Origin: Letharia columbiana
Lineage: Eukaryota; Ascomycota; Lecanoromycetes; Lecanorales; Parmeliaceae
Assembly: GCF_014066305.1 (NCBI RefSeq)
Contig: NW_023501052.1
Coordinates: 62,001 to 126,000, forward strand
Length of the DNA: 64,000 nucleotides
Direction of reading: 5' to 3'
The notes below the pieces were generated by a model that was given only the letters and a program-made list of their open reading frames with translations, made no database searches and was not told the DNA's origin. Shown here piece after piece: positions 21,579 to 33,191 of the stretch. How positions within the stretch are numbered: position 1 is the stretch's first letter; every line of letters begins with the position of its first letter. Made by a program: the position numbers and the translations under genes.

Positions 21579-22559
21579 TCAATTAGCCTGATCACTTGTA
21601 CTCGTAGACGATACAGGTGATATAGCGAGCAACTTACCTCTCAAAACTCTAGCATATTCTGCCCTCTCTGCCATGGTCCAGTGACCCTCCCGTTCCAGGT
21701 AAGCGGACCGAAGCTGCCGTAGCCCATTCCGATTCCAATTTTGTGAACCAGATGAGTCAATATCCAGGACAACGACCGCGACGTTTCGGAGTGAGGAGCG
21801 GCGGAAGTGGATGAGGTCTTTTCTCCACAAAGGTAGCGATTCCTCCTGCAGTGTTTCCAGAAAGGTCCTAAAGTCTCCTCGACAGCTTTGCTCGATAGTT
21901 AGATAAAGATCCTGAAGACCGGGAAGTAACGCAAGTGTGTTGCGAAGATCATCACTTTTACAGCTCCAGGTGTCACTCTTAGCATCGAGAATGATATCCA
22001 AATGCATACTCCTCACCGCGGACCGCTGCAGCGAGGTCAGGTATCAGTGGAAACCTCGTCAAAGTATGCACGATTTTGAACGAGACGGTAGTGGTGGCGT
22101 AGAAATGGCGCTAGCTTCTTGGTAGACGGTTGTGGATGCTTGGAGGAGAGGCATGCAATTGTTTCTTTTGACAGAGACGGTCTTGAAAAGTCCACGCAAC
22201 ACAATCCTACCCAGCGGAAATATCTGCCAGCCCCTCGCGCATCGAGTGTGTCGTCTGCAGTCTCGGAATCTAGCCACTGCTACCCCCAGCATTGTACCGA
22301 GTAGACTATTCAGATCCAGATTTTGCGAGATATGATAGACTTCTTGCTCGGTTTTCGTCTCGACGTATCTCTCAGAGCACAGAATGTCAATATAGACTGG
22401 CTCGTTGTTGCCAAGGTGGGTGGTGCTACGTGCTCCTTTGATAGTCGCCTCTCAAGGGGCTGAGATTTCCTCAGAGACCGAATGCACCATTCGTGAGCCT
22501 AATATGAGCTTGTAGGTTTCATCCCGTAGCTCCCTAGGGAGTTGGAGCAGACTCGACAT
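21579..22559 (-). pseudogene. DUF7730/F-box-like fungal protein relic
   Basis: From the ATG at 22559 the minus strand reads MSSLLQLPRELRDETYKLIL, the common opening of a large fungal family of unknown function. It then meets an in-frame TGA at 22454-22452, but stays open for more than 100 codons through NCMPLLQASTTVYQEA, the 'L..C...Y.EA' segment of the family. It continues as RHFYATTTVSFKIVHTL one frame over, and as SMHLDIILDAKSDTW after a second shift near 22017. The final block (to 21579) is intact. One stop and two shifts without good splice sites suggest a pseudogene. Confidence 0.55.
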
Positions 22560-25500
22560 TTCAAGGAGCTTTTTAGCTGAACGTCTCATTCGGCGATTCA
22601 AATACTGCCCCTAGAAACAGGCACGTATTACAATAGAATACATACACGAAGGAGAACTGAGGTGTTGGACTGAGAATGCTTCTTGAGCTTTGTATAGCGC
22701 GACCTCGATTGATCTTGGTAAGGGCGCAAGAAAACCAATGTAGATTATGTAAGGACTAATCGAGACCTAGCCGTATTTTTACATTGCGCTAGTTTAGTAC
22801 GTACTACGATCCTTTGCCCAGGGCGGGACGATGTTGGCCGAGACTCGTACTGAGCGCGCGGTACCAGACCAATGAAAACAATGTTCTGCCGACATCGAAC
22901 CATATAGCAGTGCCCACCTCAACTCTCTAAAAACGTATCCCCAGAGCATCCGACCGTCATGCATTCTAGTGGTCGTGGACATTGGGGGTGAGCTAGGAGG
23001 GTGTCTGGTGGACCCCAAGCCCGAATCTGAGGATGGTGAGGGTCATTCAATCTAGAGATGGAGTCGGCATAGATCTCAGAGCCAAAAATACGCCCGTAAT
23101 ATACTCGAAGGCGGGACACTCAGTGGCGAAATAGCGACTCCGGTTTGAAAGAGGTACATTGAAGGGTTCACAGTGTCTTACATTTGCTCAAAGGTTAAGA
23201 GTCAACGTACGTTACTAACACCGTTCGAATAGGCTCCAGCCCTGAATTAGAATCGGCAAATCTACAGAGTAGGAATAATCGACCACCGGTCCAGAGAACT
23301 TGCCTGAAGTAATTCCCATACCTATTGATTAAGCTATTGGCGTACTCCAGTCAGTCACATGTCAAGGGTCGTGCGACAACAGTTTAAAGACATTTCAGAC
23401 TTTGAAATCATGTCTAAAACGGTATTTTGCCATCAATTTTATATGCTTTGAAACCCCGCTTCCCTGCTCTGAAGCCCCTACGGCAAGGATGGGCCCCAGT
23501 TTGCTCATTGGGCGAAACGACTTGGTGTTTCCTTCCAAGACACCAAATCTGCAAGCCGTGCCACTATAGTCAAGACTTCCAAGGATGACCTGTGTGCTCA
23601 AGTCTTTTCGCGTTTTCGGTCCACGTCTCCGCCGATCCGGGACCTTGCCAAAAGACGCGCGGCAGAGTCTGCAGAGCGCCAGGGGCCCATATGCTAGGGT
23701 AGCCGAGCCGTGAATCTAGTGCTTTACCAAACTATCGATCGAGCTTGGCGAGAGTGTCAGGACTGCAGAAGACCCACATAAAGCTGCAGAGTCGTGATGG
23801 CAAGAATAGATCGAGAGCGCTGAGTCGCACTCTTAAGCGATCACGAGATCCGCCGACCTTCATCGGAACACCACTATTCAGGACGATTGCCCAAGCTACT
23901 CCAAGCAGCGATGATCTTTGAAAGACGTATTGGGCAAGAGATCGGCGAAACAGATGCTGCATTAGTCCACGCAGCTGCAGTGCAGATCACAGTACCCTAC
24001 CGCACAACCTGCAGCTAACGGAGAGAAATTTTGAGTCTGGACCGATAGTATCCGACCCCAAAAATATCCTGTCCAAAAACACCAAACCACATTCGGAAAT
24101 TCAGGAGGGCTTCCCAGTTCTCCATCAGGAGGATTTGCAGTCAAATCACCGGGACTTAGATTCCCCTTGTTTACGCATACAACCCCTTTATCATGTAATG
24201 CTCCATATGCATCTCGCAATCGACCCGCATCATGCGGGCTTCCTCTAATGTTTTCTCCGAACAACAAGCGGAAGATCGTCTAACCCGAATAACTCCTATT
24301 ATTACACAATTGACCACGTTGGAACTCGAAACGAACTACGAAATTTTCGATCTTCATTACATCCATACTGCATTCAGGTGACCGAGACTTGCGTTTTCTT
24401 GACCATGCAGTACTTTATAACATATGCACCTCACGAACGACTCCCATCATGCAAAACTACGTGCTAAAACTCGCCGAAAAAGAAAAAAAGATGAAAGGTC
24501 CTCCGAATATATCTGATCAAAACACACCTCATCAAGCTCGAAACCTCGGACTTACTTCCCAGTTTCCGATCACATTGCCCGCGGTCAGATCACACCGAAT
24601 TACGCTCCCCTTGGTGCATATGCACCTAGCAGCATAACCCACACCATGCAGGCACCCGCATGAACTCCCCGAGGCCCCTGATCGCCACCCTGCATTTGAC
24701 CGAAGGCTTGCGGTGTAAGGCCGAGACTAAGGAGGTGCTAATGGCCACTCCACTAAGAATGAATTCCCGATGTCAACAGCGGTCGCAACGAGTGGCTTGC
24801 ATTAGCATAAAAACCCTGCTTGATTAATGAGTCAAAACTACTACGGTAGCCCGAGTGGGATTTTGAGTTCTGACGTCCTCGGTGACTTTTTCGCACGTGC
24901 AGTTCGGCATGCAAGACAAACCCAAAAAGCAAGCAGACTTATCGAATTTTGTGGGTGAACCGGATTTTCCTGGCCAAGGAGATCGATCGCTAGAAAGTGT
25001 GTGTCCGTGCAACCACAGTCCCAGATGTTGTGTCAAACTCTCCTGTTCACGTGTGCGTCCAAAGGTGATTGCAATGCTATTTTGAGTGCGGAAATCCCAT
25101 GTCACTGTCCATCTGCTATCATACCACATGCTGGAATTCAAAGAGGCCAATTCTACACATCATGCTATGGAGCCCTTGTCACCCATGCAGATGCTTCTCC
25201 TGACTCATGCAACTGTGGTTGTAAGCGATGACAAACCATACGTTGATTACTACCACGATGGATCTGTTACAGAGAGATGGACTGTCATCAAAACGCTACA
25301 GGTCGCAGATAAGCTGCGGTCTGAGCTGCTTGATCCTAGAGGAAATAAGCTCGTTGCAGAACATTCAAAGGCAAAGAGATCAAGAGGCAGGAAGAGAGAA
25401 AGGACAAGGAGGCCAGGAAGGCTGCTTTTCGAATGATATATGGGCACCGCAGGAAGGTTTGGGGAGTTGAGCAACAGAGTAGTGCAGAGGTGATCTGCGT

Positions 25501-26728
25501 TCTATGGAGTGGAGGCAGTCAATTGGACAGTGGATTTCGTGAGCGGGTTTAGCTTCTTAGGGTTTCAACACTGATGGACTTTGCGAGATGTTGCCGGTTC
25601 CGCGACGTGGATAGGAAGAGGAATCATCTTACATGTCTCTTCTCCGGAGCCAGGGACGCCGACAACGCCGACAACGCCCAGAAACTGGACCTACGCCACG
25701 AACAAGCTGGGTTGAAGACAAGCCAAGTAATCTACGATTGTCTTTCGCATAAGAGCTAATGTACAAAAACAGTTCTTTCGATGCTTCAGTGGCATTCTTT
25801 CGATTGGTGACGAGGAGTACGTGTCGATCACGACAGAACAGATCTTATCATTGATTCAAAATTGTTGGTCCTGCTTGAGACCTAGAGCCATAGGCTATGT
25901 GGACTCGCCTTCATCTTACTCTTGTGGCCAGAGATTCATGAGTAACGAGTGCACGAGGAAGCACACCTCATATGCGAGTATCCCTTCTCATATCGAAGTG
26001 TGTGAGAGATGCGTAACGAAACATCTCAGCTACGCTCAGTCTCAATTACTCTTCTCGAGGTACCCTTGTCAAGCTTTCCTCATGTGCGATTTCAAGCTGC
26101 GGTTACGTCCTCGGTCATCTCCGTTCGAGACTTAGCTACGAACGTGATGCTTCTCGTACATCAGAAAGAATGCTTGGCGTGGCGTCGGAGAATGGCCTGG
26201 TCAAGCACATCCCATATCTGTAGGCTGTGAAAAGTAAGGATCCAATTCCTTACGCCTCTACACTGTCCAGAACTCTCCTTGGATGCTTTGAGACCCTGTA
26301 AGTCTGACATTCTGGAACGTCGACGTCAGGACTATCGCCATCAAGTCTTCGAATTCAATGGTGAATTTAAAGGTATTTTAAACCCTGGAAGGGCACAACT
26401 CAGAAATACAACAAAGATCACGTCTTAACCAGAACCTTTCTCTAAAGATCTGCCAAGAGGCGCCACATTGCTCCAGTAGATGAGAGGTTATTCCTAGATA
26501 CGCCGTCGAAGCAAATGCGGCTTCTCCTCGATCCGATGTGACTCTCGCGCAGCGCCATGACTTGCCGACGGTGACATTAGGACCTCGCACGCATTCCTCG
26601 AACGACTGCTCATGCAAAGTGATAATGGAATATTCTAGACTTCAGGTACAAAAGACATATGAAAGACGCTTCCACCTTCGCAGCATGTATCTCGAGTTTG
26701 ACATTCAACCAGATTTGACAACCTTTGA
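22560..26728. other. Gene-free stretch
   Basis: About 4 kb with only short frames on both strands, none with a domain I recognise. A Lys/Arg-rich frame end near 25.35-25.44 kb (KAKRSRGRKRERTRRPGRL) resembles basic tails of transposases, but nothing upstream supports that. Confidence 0.35.
25492..25645 (+). repeat. Diverged direct repeat, copy 1 (partner at 28127-28289)
   Basis: The core 25531-25645 aligns with 28177-28289. Matching anchors in order include GTGGATT(T)C(T)GTGAGCG, TTTAGCTTCTT/TTTGGCTTCTT, GCGAGATG/GCGAAATG and TGTCTCTTCTCCG/TGTCTCTTTTCCG. The two copies lie 2.6 kb apart in the same orientation. Origin unknown; an old mobile element or segmental duplication is possible. Confidence 0.55.
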
Positions 26729-27679
26729 GTGAATTATCTCGGAATGCAGTTGGAATTGTTGTCTGATACCGTCGGCATCACACTCCATATCGTGAGCATC
26801 GTTGCACTACCGATTGCTGGTAAGTCAAGCCTCAATCTCATTCACCTACACGTGCTTTTCGAATCGCAAGAAGCTGATTTCGGACCAGGATCGATTGACT
26901 TTGAGATCATCACGCATCCGAATAAACATGATCTTGAAGGCATCTCTGCATGGTCCCCGGATGACGTAGTGGCTGTCGAACACTGCAAAAGGGCTCTCGG
27001 TGCTGCATCTATCTTCGACGAAGTTCTCTACCGCCGTTACGGCGGAGATGGCGAGGGTGAAGAGGAGAATGGAGCTGACGAAGGACGCAGCGGAGATGGC
27101 GGCGATGACGGCACCAGCGGCAATGACAACGATGACGGAGATGCTGACGATACCCAAATCGCTTCCAACTCCCCACGACAAGACTGCATCTAAACGCAGA
27201 TGGAATTGTTCCCAATGCCAAATCTTGGCCTCTGCACGTCTCTTCCAGATACACCTCCAACACCAACTCCTGCTCCTCGCGTCACTCCAATACCGGCTCC
27301 TATTACACCGCGACTGGCATCCGTACCGGCACCTGCACGTGTCAATGCTAATGGTCCCGCGAGACTGACACCCAAGCGGGTAGTTCGGGCTCGTAATTTG
27401 GAAGGAGTCTTGGCTCGGAGTCCAGACCGCGGTGACGAGGATCTAGCTTGCAAGGAATTCAAACGCTCTTTAGACTCGACATCCTCTGCAGAGATCGGAA
27501 GCCGCGGTGGAGGAGGCGCAGATGATGACGGTGAAGATGACGGTGTGGATGGAGATTGGGATGAAGGTGGGGATGGAGACGGGGTTGAAGGCGGAGAGAA
27601 AGGTGGAGAGGAAGGTGGAGAAGAAGGTGGAGATGAGGATGAAGGCGGAGGTGAGGGCAGAAATGGCGGGGAAAGGTGA
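26729..27679 (+). CDS. Acidic Gly-rich low-complexity ORFs, uncertain
   Basis: Two adjoining plus-strand frames, 26729-27193 and 27200-27679, end in Gly/Glu/Asp-rich sequence (EEENGADEGRSGDGGDDGTS; EGGEKGGEEGGEEGGDEDEG). Upstream of the second acidic part is a Pro-rich block (LPDTPPTPTPAPRVTPIPAP). They could be exons of one disordered protein, since a short intron near 27.19 kb would join them, or simply frames through a GA-rich repeat. No domain is recognised. Confidence 0.3.
27500..27670 (+). repeat. GGA/GGT-rich low-complexity tract
   Basis: Purine-rich imperfect triplet and hexamer repeats (GGTGGAGA-like) underlie the acidic Gly-rich frame. All frames on both strands stay open here because of composition. 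Confidence 0.7.
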
Positions 27680-28126
27680 TATTGGTGACACTGATAAGGA
27701 AGGCAGCAGCGAAAGCTGGTTCTTGAATGTTAGAAGCTTCACGCAATGATGTTTCTACAAGCAATCTTTGCGATACCTGTGTTTAGTACGTCCACCGCGG
27801 TCCAGGACTTGAGAAACAGCTTGACAAGCCCTCTCTTGCCGCTTCTCTGTTGCATTGATAACATCTCAATGCTCGTAAATTTAGCTGCTCAAGCAGCTGG
27901 TTTTATGAGCCTTGCTGCGTGAAACCGGATGGAAACACAAGCCCAGAAAATGGGACTTGTGTCTGTGGTGTTAGTGGACGGAATTAAAATGCACTTGAAG
28001 AGCAGAGATTGATCATAAATAGAGACGGGAATATCTTCGGTTTGACTTCTGTTTTGCTGACGCTCTTTTTAATCCAATGGTCGTTCTGAACAGGGGAGCC
28101 GAGGCATAAGTTAGTGAAGGGGGCAC

Positions 28127-28289
28127 CTGCGCTCTATTGAGTGTAGGGTAGACATGAAGAATGAAAAAACAGGTAGTGGATTCTGTGAGCGAGTTTGGCT
28201 TCTTCGGGCTTCAGTGTGGATAGCCTGCGAAATGCTCCCAGTCCCACGAGGTGGGCAGGAAGAAGATTCATTCAACTGTCTCTTTTCCG
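28127..28289 (+). repeat. Diverged direct repeat, copy 2 (partner at 25492-25645)
   Basis: Second copy of the repeat described at 25492. The left shoulder (CTGCGCTCTATTGAGTG) also matches the left shoulder of copy 1 (CTGCGTTCTATGGAGTG), so the repeat extends at least 150 bases with a small length difference inside. Confidence 0.5.
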
Positions 28290-28508
28290 ACAGTATTGAT
28301 GTAGCGATCCTGGAACTTGTTCGACAGAACGCATATGTAGGGTATCATGCCACCATCTGATATCTCGAATAGCACCTTGCTCTTTCCGCTGAGCCATGTC
28401 AGGAGCCCCAGTCTTGACAATCCCCCAGATCATTCCGCATTCCGTGAAGAATCCCTCAACCCTTGGCCGAGAAAAGTCGTGTCTCATTCCCTACCTCACG
28501 ACCCTATG

Positions 28509-28797
28509 TCACCTTGCCTCAAATTGCACCATCCTGAAAACCGTAGCCCGTCAGCCCACCATAGCTCCATGCCCATCAACAGAGCAGGAGCCAAACGTAC
28601 CTCTTCGTCCTCTCCTTGTACAGCACCCTGTGTCCACATTCCTTGCATCGTATCGCGTCTCCTTTCTTCAGCTGCACTTTGGCGTTGCACTCGCCGCAGA
28701 GGTACTGTGTTGAGGATCCTAAGATGTCTGTGCTGGTGGTATTGAAGTTGGAGCTTGAGGGCTGGAGGGTAGGAGGAGCATAGGCTTCGCGAGACAT
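28509..28797 (-). CDS. RPB12: DNA-directed RNA polymerases I, II and III subunit RPABC4 (Rpb12)
   Basis: Two exons: 28797-28601 and 28533-28509, with a 67-nt intron (GTACGT...TTTCAG), giving 73 aa. The protein carries the zinc ribbon YLCGECNAKVQLKKG followed by AIRCKECGHRVLYKERTKR, with four zinc-binding Cys as CxxC...CxxC. It ends in the nearly invariant MVQFEAR, which is encoded by the tiny second exon. Rpb12 is a small structural subunit shared by all three nuclear RNA polymerases. Its length fits the family (about 70 aa). An upstream in-frame Met at 28887 would add 30 basic residues not seen in the family, so I chose 28797. This is the clearest housekeeping gene in the window. Confidence 0.95.
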
Positions 28798-29262
28798 AGT
28801 AAGGGATTGTTTGGGGTACTGGATTTTGCGTAAAGATTTGCGAATAGTTTTTCGAGAGGTGGGCGCTGGGGAGAAAGAGTGGTGCAAGTCGAAGTCGGTG
28901 CGGAATCTTTCCGTTTGGCGCTAGTCCTTAACGCAATGCTTGGTATGAATAAATAAATACCTACCCCTGAGGAGTTCATCCTCTGGTCTGTCTCATAAAA
29001 TTGTAAAAACAGTATCGTCAATACTTTGAGAAGCGAGATCATTAAGTCTCGTTTCTGCCAGCTACTCTGACCCCACGGCATCTGTAATGGCGATTTCCAG
29101 CAGAATATTTTCTCAATAGCAGTCTATTCAACGCGGTTCTCTTACCTTGATTGCGTGTGTTTCCTTGTGATTAAGAAGAGCCAGAATTTAGAAGACAGGA
29201 TTGACTCTCTATTTTTGAATTGAAAAATCGCCCTACAAAGTCTCCATCTATACTTCTCAACT
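28798..29262. other. Divergent promoter region between RPB12 and the PI-PLC-like gene
   Basis: About 465 bases separate the two start codons. The region is moderately AT-rich with no other gene seen. Confidence 0.5.
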
Positions 29263-30681
29263 ATGGCATCCCCGCTCCTAACGGTTCGCAATCTCACATC
29301 AACCCCGATAAATCTCAAGCACTACGAGATACAGGACTTGAAACACACGCTAGGCGGTGGAGGGTACATTTCAAAGATCACCAGCGTGTGGAGTACACCT
29401 GTAAATGCTAAGCAACCGGTCACCAATTTGCAGGATGTCTCATTGCTCCTCGAGCCTTCCACATTACGCAAAGCGGATATCAGACCTGCTAATATCCCTC
29501 ATGAAACCTTGTGCTTGTTTTTCGAGATCGAAGGGGAAATGTACCAGACCAACATAATCCATCCGACATGTCATTCCCAGCTCTTGATGCCAATAACTAC
29601 CAATCCGCACTTCAGCCATACCACTGTCTACCATCCCGAATATCATCACCTCGCAATTTTTTATCGCAGCAATCTTCCCACTTGGATGAAGACCCTTGAG
29701 AGTGAAACGCCGCTTTCCGCTCTTTCTATCCCAGGCACCCATAACTCTCCTACGTACCATCGCGCTCTGCCATCTGTTCGCTGCCAGGTAGCGCCAGTCC
29801 GCGAACAGTTACAACAAGGAGTGCGCTTTCTTGATATCCGCGTTCAGCCTGACGGTCCTCTTGACCCAAGCAATGATAAACTCAACCTGGTTCATGGCGT
29901 TTTCCCCATCTCCTTGAGTGGCCCAAAGCACTTTCGGACTATGTTGAACGAAGTCCTTGCTTTCTTAGCCCAAAATCCGAGCGAGACGGTCATAATGTCC
30001 GTCAAGCGTGAAGGTCCTGGTAACGCCACCGATTCTCAGCTCAGTCGTATCTTGCGAGACCACTACGCAGGAGACGTCAACCGCTGGTTCACGGCTCCTC
30101 GCGTTCCCACTCTGGGCGAAGCAAGAGGCAAGATCGTGCTGATTCGCCGATTCACGCTCGAAGAGAGGCTGAAGAATGAATGGGGTGGGGCTGGCTGGTG
30201 CATCAACGGCGATACATGGGCAGACAACACTCCGAATTCCCTCTGCCCCAGTGGCGATCTCTGCATTCAAGATTTCTATGAGGTGCTGGAGAGCGAGAAC
30301 ATCGGAAAGAAGATTCAATACTCCATTGACCATCTGAGAAGGGCATCAGAATGCGTCTGCCCTTCACCAGGCTCAGACGCCAAGCTGCCGTTTTACATCA
30401 ACTTTCTCACAGCAAGTAATTTCTGGAAAGTCGGCTGCTGGCCTGATAGGATTGCGGCAAAGTTGAATCCTGCGATTGTCGATTATCTGTGTACGAAACA
30501 CAATGTATCGGACGGCTCGGAGGAGAAGCCTGTTGGAGATGGAAGTACTGGCATTGTAGTATGCGACTGGGTTGGACAGGATGGAAATTGGGATATTGTG
30601 AGGTGCATCGTGGGCATGAATGCCAGATTTGAAGCCAAAGGGCAACCCGTAAGGCAGGAGCATGGTCATGATGAGCTTTGA
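29263..30681 (+). CDS. PI-PLC X-domain phosphodiesterase-like protein
   Basis: Single-exon frame of 472 aa. Residues 1 to about 140 form a beta-rich N-terminal region. The PI-PLC X domain follows from about residue 148 (LSALSIPGTHNSPTYHRAL). The first catalytic His is His160 in GTHNS and the second is His211 in LVHGVF, with the strand QQGVRFLDIRV between them and SETVIMSVKREG after. This matches the single-domain, bacterial-type PI-specific phospholipase C fold, which cleaves phosphatidylinositol or GPI head groups without calcium. There is no signal peptide or C2/PH domain, so it is probably cytosolic. The end is a clean TGA. Substrate is inferred only from the fold. Confidence 0.88.
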   Translation: MASPLLTVRNLTSTPINLKHYEIQDLKHTLGGGGYISKITSVWSTPVNAKQPVTNLQDVSLLLEPSTLRKADIRPANIPHETLCLFFEIEGEMYQTNIIHPTCHSQLLMPITTNPHFSHTTVYHPEYHHLAIFYRSNLPTWMKTLESETPLSALSIPGTHNSPTYHRALPSVRCQVAPVREQLQQGVRFLDIRVQPDGPLDPSNDKLNLVHGVFPISLSGPKHFRTMLNEVLAFLAQNPSETVIMSVKREGPGNATDSQLSRILRDHYAGDVNRWFTAPRVPTLGEARGKIVLIRRFTLEERLKNEWGGAGWCINGDTWADNTPNSLCPSGDLCIQDFYEVLESENIGKKIQYSIDHLRRASECVCPSPGSDAKLPFYINFLTASNFWKVGCWPDRIAAKLNPAIVDYLCTKHNVSDGSEEKPVGDGSTGIVVCDWVGQDGNWDIVRCIVGMNARFEAKGQPVRQEHGHDEL

Positions 30682-30990
30682 AGGGAAAGCTTTTGATGGA
30701 TATTATGCTCTGTCAGTATTATAGCTCCCCTGTCTACCGGCAGATGATTCGGCTTGAAGCTCGAATATATACAAACATGGAGCTTAGTGATGCTCCGAAA
30801 ACCCTTTTCCCCAGCGTATAGGCCTCATCTATCAAATTTCACGCACGCTCACCACTCTATCTCGTCCAAAGAACGAGTCCGACACAAGTAGACCGAAGCC
30901 ATCTCCTGGAGAAGAACCCCAAAGGCGTTTTCGTAAAAATCAAAGCCCGCCGCCGTTATCACCGTCATACATATCCCAACCAAACACCGC

Positions 30991-31593
30991 TCACACAGTA
31001 TTCCTCCGCTTAATCTTCCGCCCATCCTCCATCACAACAGCAATGGCATTCGACGTCTTCACAATCCTCACCTCCGGAAACTTCATCTTGAGCTGACTGT
31101 TGAACAACTTCTCCACCACCCCCATCTGCTTCGCCTTCATATTCCCAAAGTATATCGAAGGCGACACATCCGAACTCTCATATCCCGCATAGCACGTCTC
31201 GAACAGCGGACGCTCGTGGTCCCCTTTTCCTCCAGCCACCTTCTCGCGGTAGCTGCGCAGGAGATCCGTAACGTAGGCGGCGAGCTCGGCGAGGATGCTG
31301 TTCTGCGGGTAGCGGTGGCAGCGGAATTCAGAGGAGGAGGAGGAGGACGACGACGACGACGACGGCCTTATTTTCTTGAGCGCGTTGGAGAGGGAGAACT
31401 TGTTGGGGCCGCGGTCGGATCCGGATCCGGATCCGAGGTCGCTGGATGAGTCGAAGCTGTTTACTGAGGATGGGGGGGTCAGGGGCGGTGAGATTGCGAC
31501 GGCTTGTTGGTTCTGTGGAGGGAAGACGGGACGGGCGGTTGTCGCGAGGGGGAGGGCCTCGAGGAGGAGGAGGAGGAAGATGAAGAGCTTCAT
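30991..31593 (-). CDS. Secreted Ser-rich hypothetical protein
   Basis: 200 aa, single exon. It opens with a strong signal peptide (MKLFIFLLLLLEALPLATTA). A disordered Ser/Gly/Pro region follows, including a run of eleven Ser encoded by GTC/TCC-type triplets and GGATCC repeats at DNA level. The folded-looking C-terminal half (ELAAYVTDLLRSYREKV, then ETCYAGYESSDVSPSIYFGN and KFPEVRIVKTSNAIAVVMED) ends in basic residues (GRKIKRRNTV). No family recognised. It is a secreted protein of unknown role; the Ser tract may be O-glycosylated or variable in length. Confidence 0.6.
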   Translation of the reverse strand: MKLFIFLLLLLEALPLATTARPVFPPQNQQAVAISPPLTPPSSVNSFDSSSDLGSGSGSDRGPNKFSLSNALKKIRPSSSSSSSSSSSEFRCHRYPQNSILAELAAYVTDLLRSYREKVAGGKGDHERPLFETCYAGYESSDVSPSIYFGNMKAKQMGVVEKLFNSQLKMKFPEVRIVKTSNAIAVVMEDGRKIKRRNTV

Positions 31594-32060
31594 GGTGATG
31601 GGGTGGTTAAGGAGGATGTGGATAGGACGATGCTCACATCTCCACTACCTTATGTACAAGCTCGTCCACGGGAGGTGTTTCTAAGTTGGGGTGGTGCGCT
31701 GAGGTTGTCCGAGGGGTCAGGGTGGCTGTGTTTTGCTCCGCGCCGCAATTATTATTAGTCAATCCCAGCAATCAAGTCCGTCTCACCAACTCCTAATAGG
31801 ACTCCCTCACATCGTTTAGCTGCGTATAGATGGGCTAGCCTAAAAGTCCAGATTGTATTATGTCGTAGGATCTATCTTTGGCACGGAGTGGAGACCTGAG
31901 AATATATTGATTGATTCGGCAGCGAAACGTTCGTCAGAGAGACCCGGGTGAGCAGTACGCAGTCTTCGGGCTGCTCATCAGCGTCTCAGCCGTGAAGGAT
32001 ACTGAATCATCGAGGGGGTAGGGCTTCAAGAACAGTACCAAGTGTTTCCTCGAACGTGTG
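31594..32060. other. Divergent intergenic region
   Basis: Lies between the start codons of the Ser-rich secreted protein gene and the tail-anchored protein gene. No other gene seen. Confidence 0.45.
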
Positions 32061-33191
32061 ATGGCAGACACCATAGAGAAGGAAGCATATGACGAAGCCA
32101 AGTCAGCTCTGCAATGCTATTTGTTGTCCCAACCTCTTCAGTCGCTGTCCTCGCGGTACTACTTTCTCTCCAATGTGTTTGACCTCCAGCCTTTTGAACT
32201 TCACTTGTCGACCATTCAAGCTACAGATAATGCATATGAGTCTTTCTTTACTCGATATGCTTATTTGTGCAAACTAGCTGCCAACAAGGACAGGGAGATT
32301 GAGAGGGTGACGCACTGGCACTTGGTTGAAATCATCGCGCTGTTGAAGGACCACGGCTCGACCCGAGAGGAAATCGCCGCCATGATCACGCAGGACCCAG
32401 TCATTGCACATTCCGGGAGTCTAGCTAGGACTTTGGTCGATTTAGCTGCTGGTCTATGGCTGATGCTTTTGATTAGCAAGTATCCAGGCGATATCTCGTA
32501 TGACGAGCCAATAATTTGGAGGGACAACGAGAAACTAGGGGAGGAACGACACGAGCTGAACGAAGGATTTATCAACAAAAACTTCTCTTGTCGCTACAAC
32601 TCGACTGATCTGGTCAAATTACCGCAGGCCTTCACGGCCGCCCATTTGGAACAAATTGGTGGGATCAAAGTGGAATGGACAAGCAATCTCGCAGACCACC
32701 TTCTACTCAAGGACGACGATACTAAGCTTATGCTATTCCATCAAGTCTCTATTTTGCAACTTCACAAGAAGTCTCCAACCACTCTCTTGCCCAAGGTTCT
32801 TGTGGACGAGACAATCCGGTCCATATCCCTTCTCATACCACCAGTACTGGGGGAGCCAAACCCATGGTTCCAGCAGCAGCGGAAGAAATGGCTGATCGAT
32901 GCACAATCTGGCGTGTGTCATCGACTCAACAGCTCTGAGCGGCAGATCGAGAAGTTTGTGTATTGGAGAGAGCGGCTAGTACTGCTGAAGCGGACGTTTG
33001 ATGACGCGGAGCCTAGGAATATTTCGCAGCTGTGGTGGGATGATCGGAAGAAGACGCAGTGGTTCACCTTTTGGGTTGCCGTGTTGGTCTTCATTATGAC
33101 CGTCTTCTTTGGCGTAGTGCAGTCGGTGGCGGGGATTGTGCAGGCTTGGGCGTCGGTGCAGAGTCTGAAGGCGCAGAAAGCGCAGAGTTAG
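32061..33191 (+). CDS. Fungal hypothetical protein with C-terminal membrane helix
   Basis: 376 aa from ATG 32061 (a GTG lies just before it). Mostly helical and soluble, ending with a conserved-looking segment: WWDDRKKTQWFTFWVAVLVF, then a membrane helix (about residues 332-352, FWVAVLVFIMTVFFGVVQSV) and a short amphipathic tail. This 'KKxQWxTFWVA' plus helix ending is common in uncharacterised fungal proteins, some near incompatibility genes. The topology suggests a tail-anchored or single-pass protein. No catalytic motif seen. The TAG at 33189 is followed by over 100 further open codons in the same frame. Confidence 0.75.
   Translation: MADTIEKEAYDEAKSALQCYLLSQPLQSLSSRYYFLSNVFDLQPFELHLSTIQATDNAYESFFTRYAYLCKLAANKDREIERVTHWHLVEIIALLKDHGSTREEIAAMITQDPVIAHSGSLARTLVDLAAGLWLMLLISKYPGDISYDEPIIWRDNEKLGEERHELNEGFINKNFSCRYNSTDLVKLPQAFTAAHLEQIGGIKVEWTSNLADHLLLKDDDTKLMLFHQVSILQLHKKSPTTLLPKVLVDETIRSISLLIPPVLGEPNPWFQQQRKKWLIDAQSGVCHRLNSSERQIEKFVYWRERLVLLKRTFDDAEPRNISQLWWDDRKKTQWFTFWVAVLVFIMTVFFGVVQSVAGIVQAWASVQSLKAQKAQS

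Noticed and set aside
27459..27764. Minus-strand His/Leu-rich frames opposite the acidic ORF
   Set aside because: They are the antisense of a GA-rich low-complexity tract, so composition explains the open frame.
31216..31758. Plus-strand Gly/Arg/Glu-rich frames opposite the Ser-rich secreted protein
   Set aside because: They are shadows of the Ser-run triplets. The minus strand has the signal peptide and a folded-looking C-terminus.
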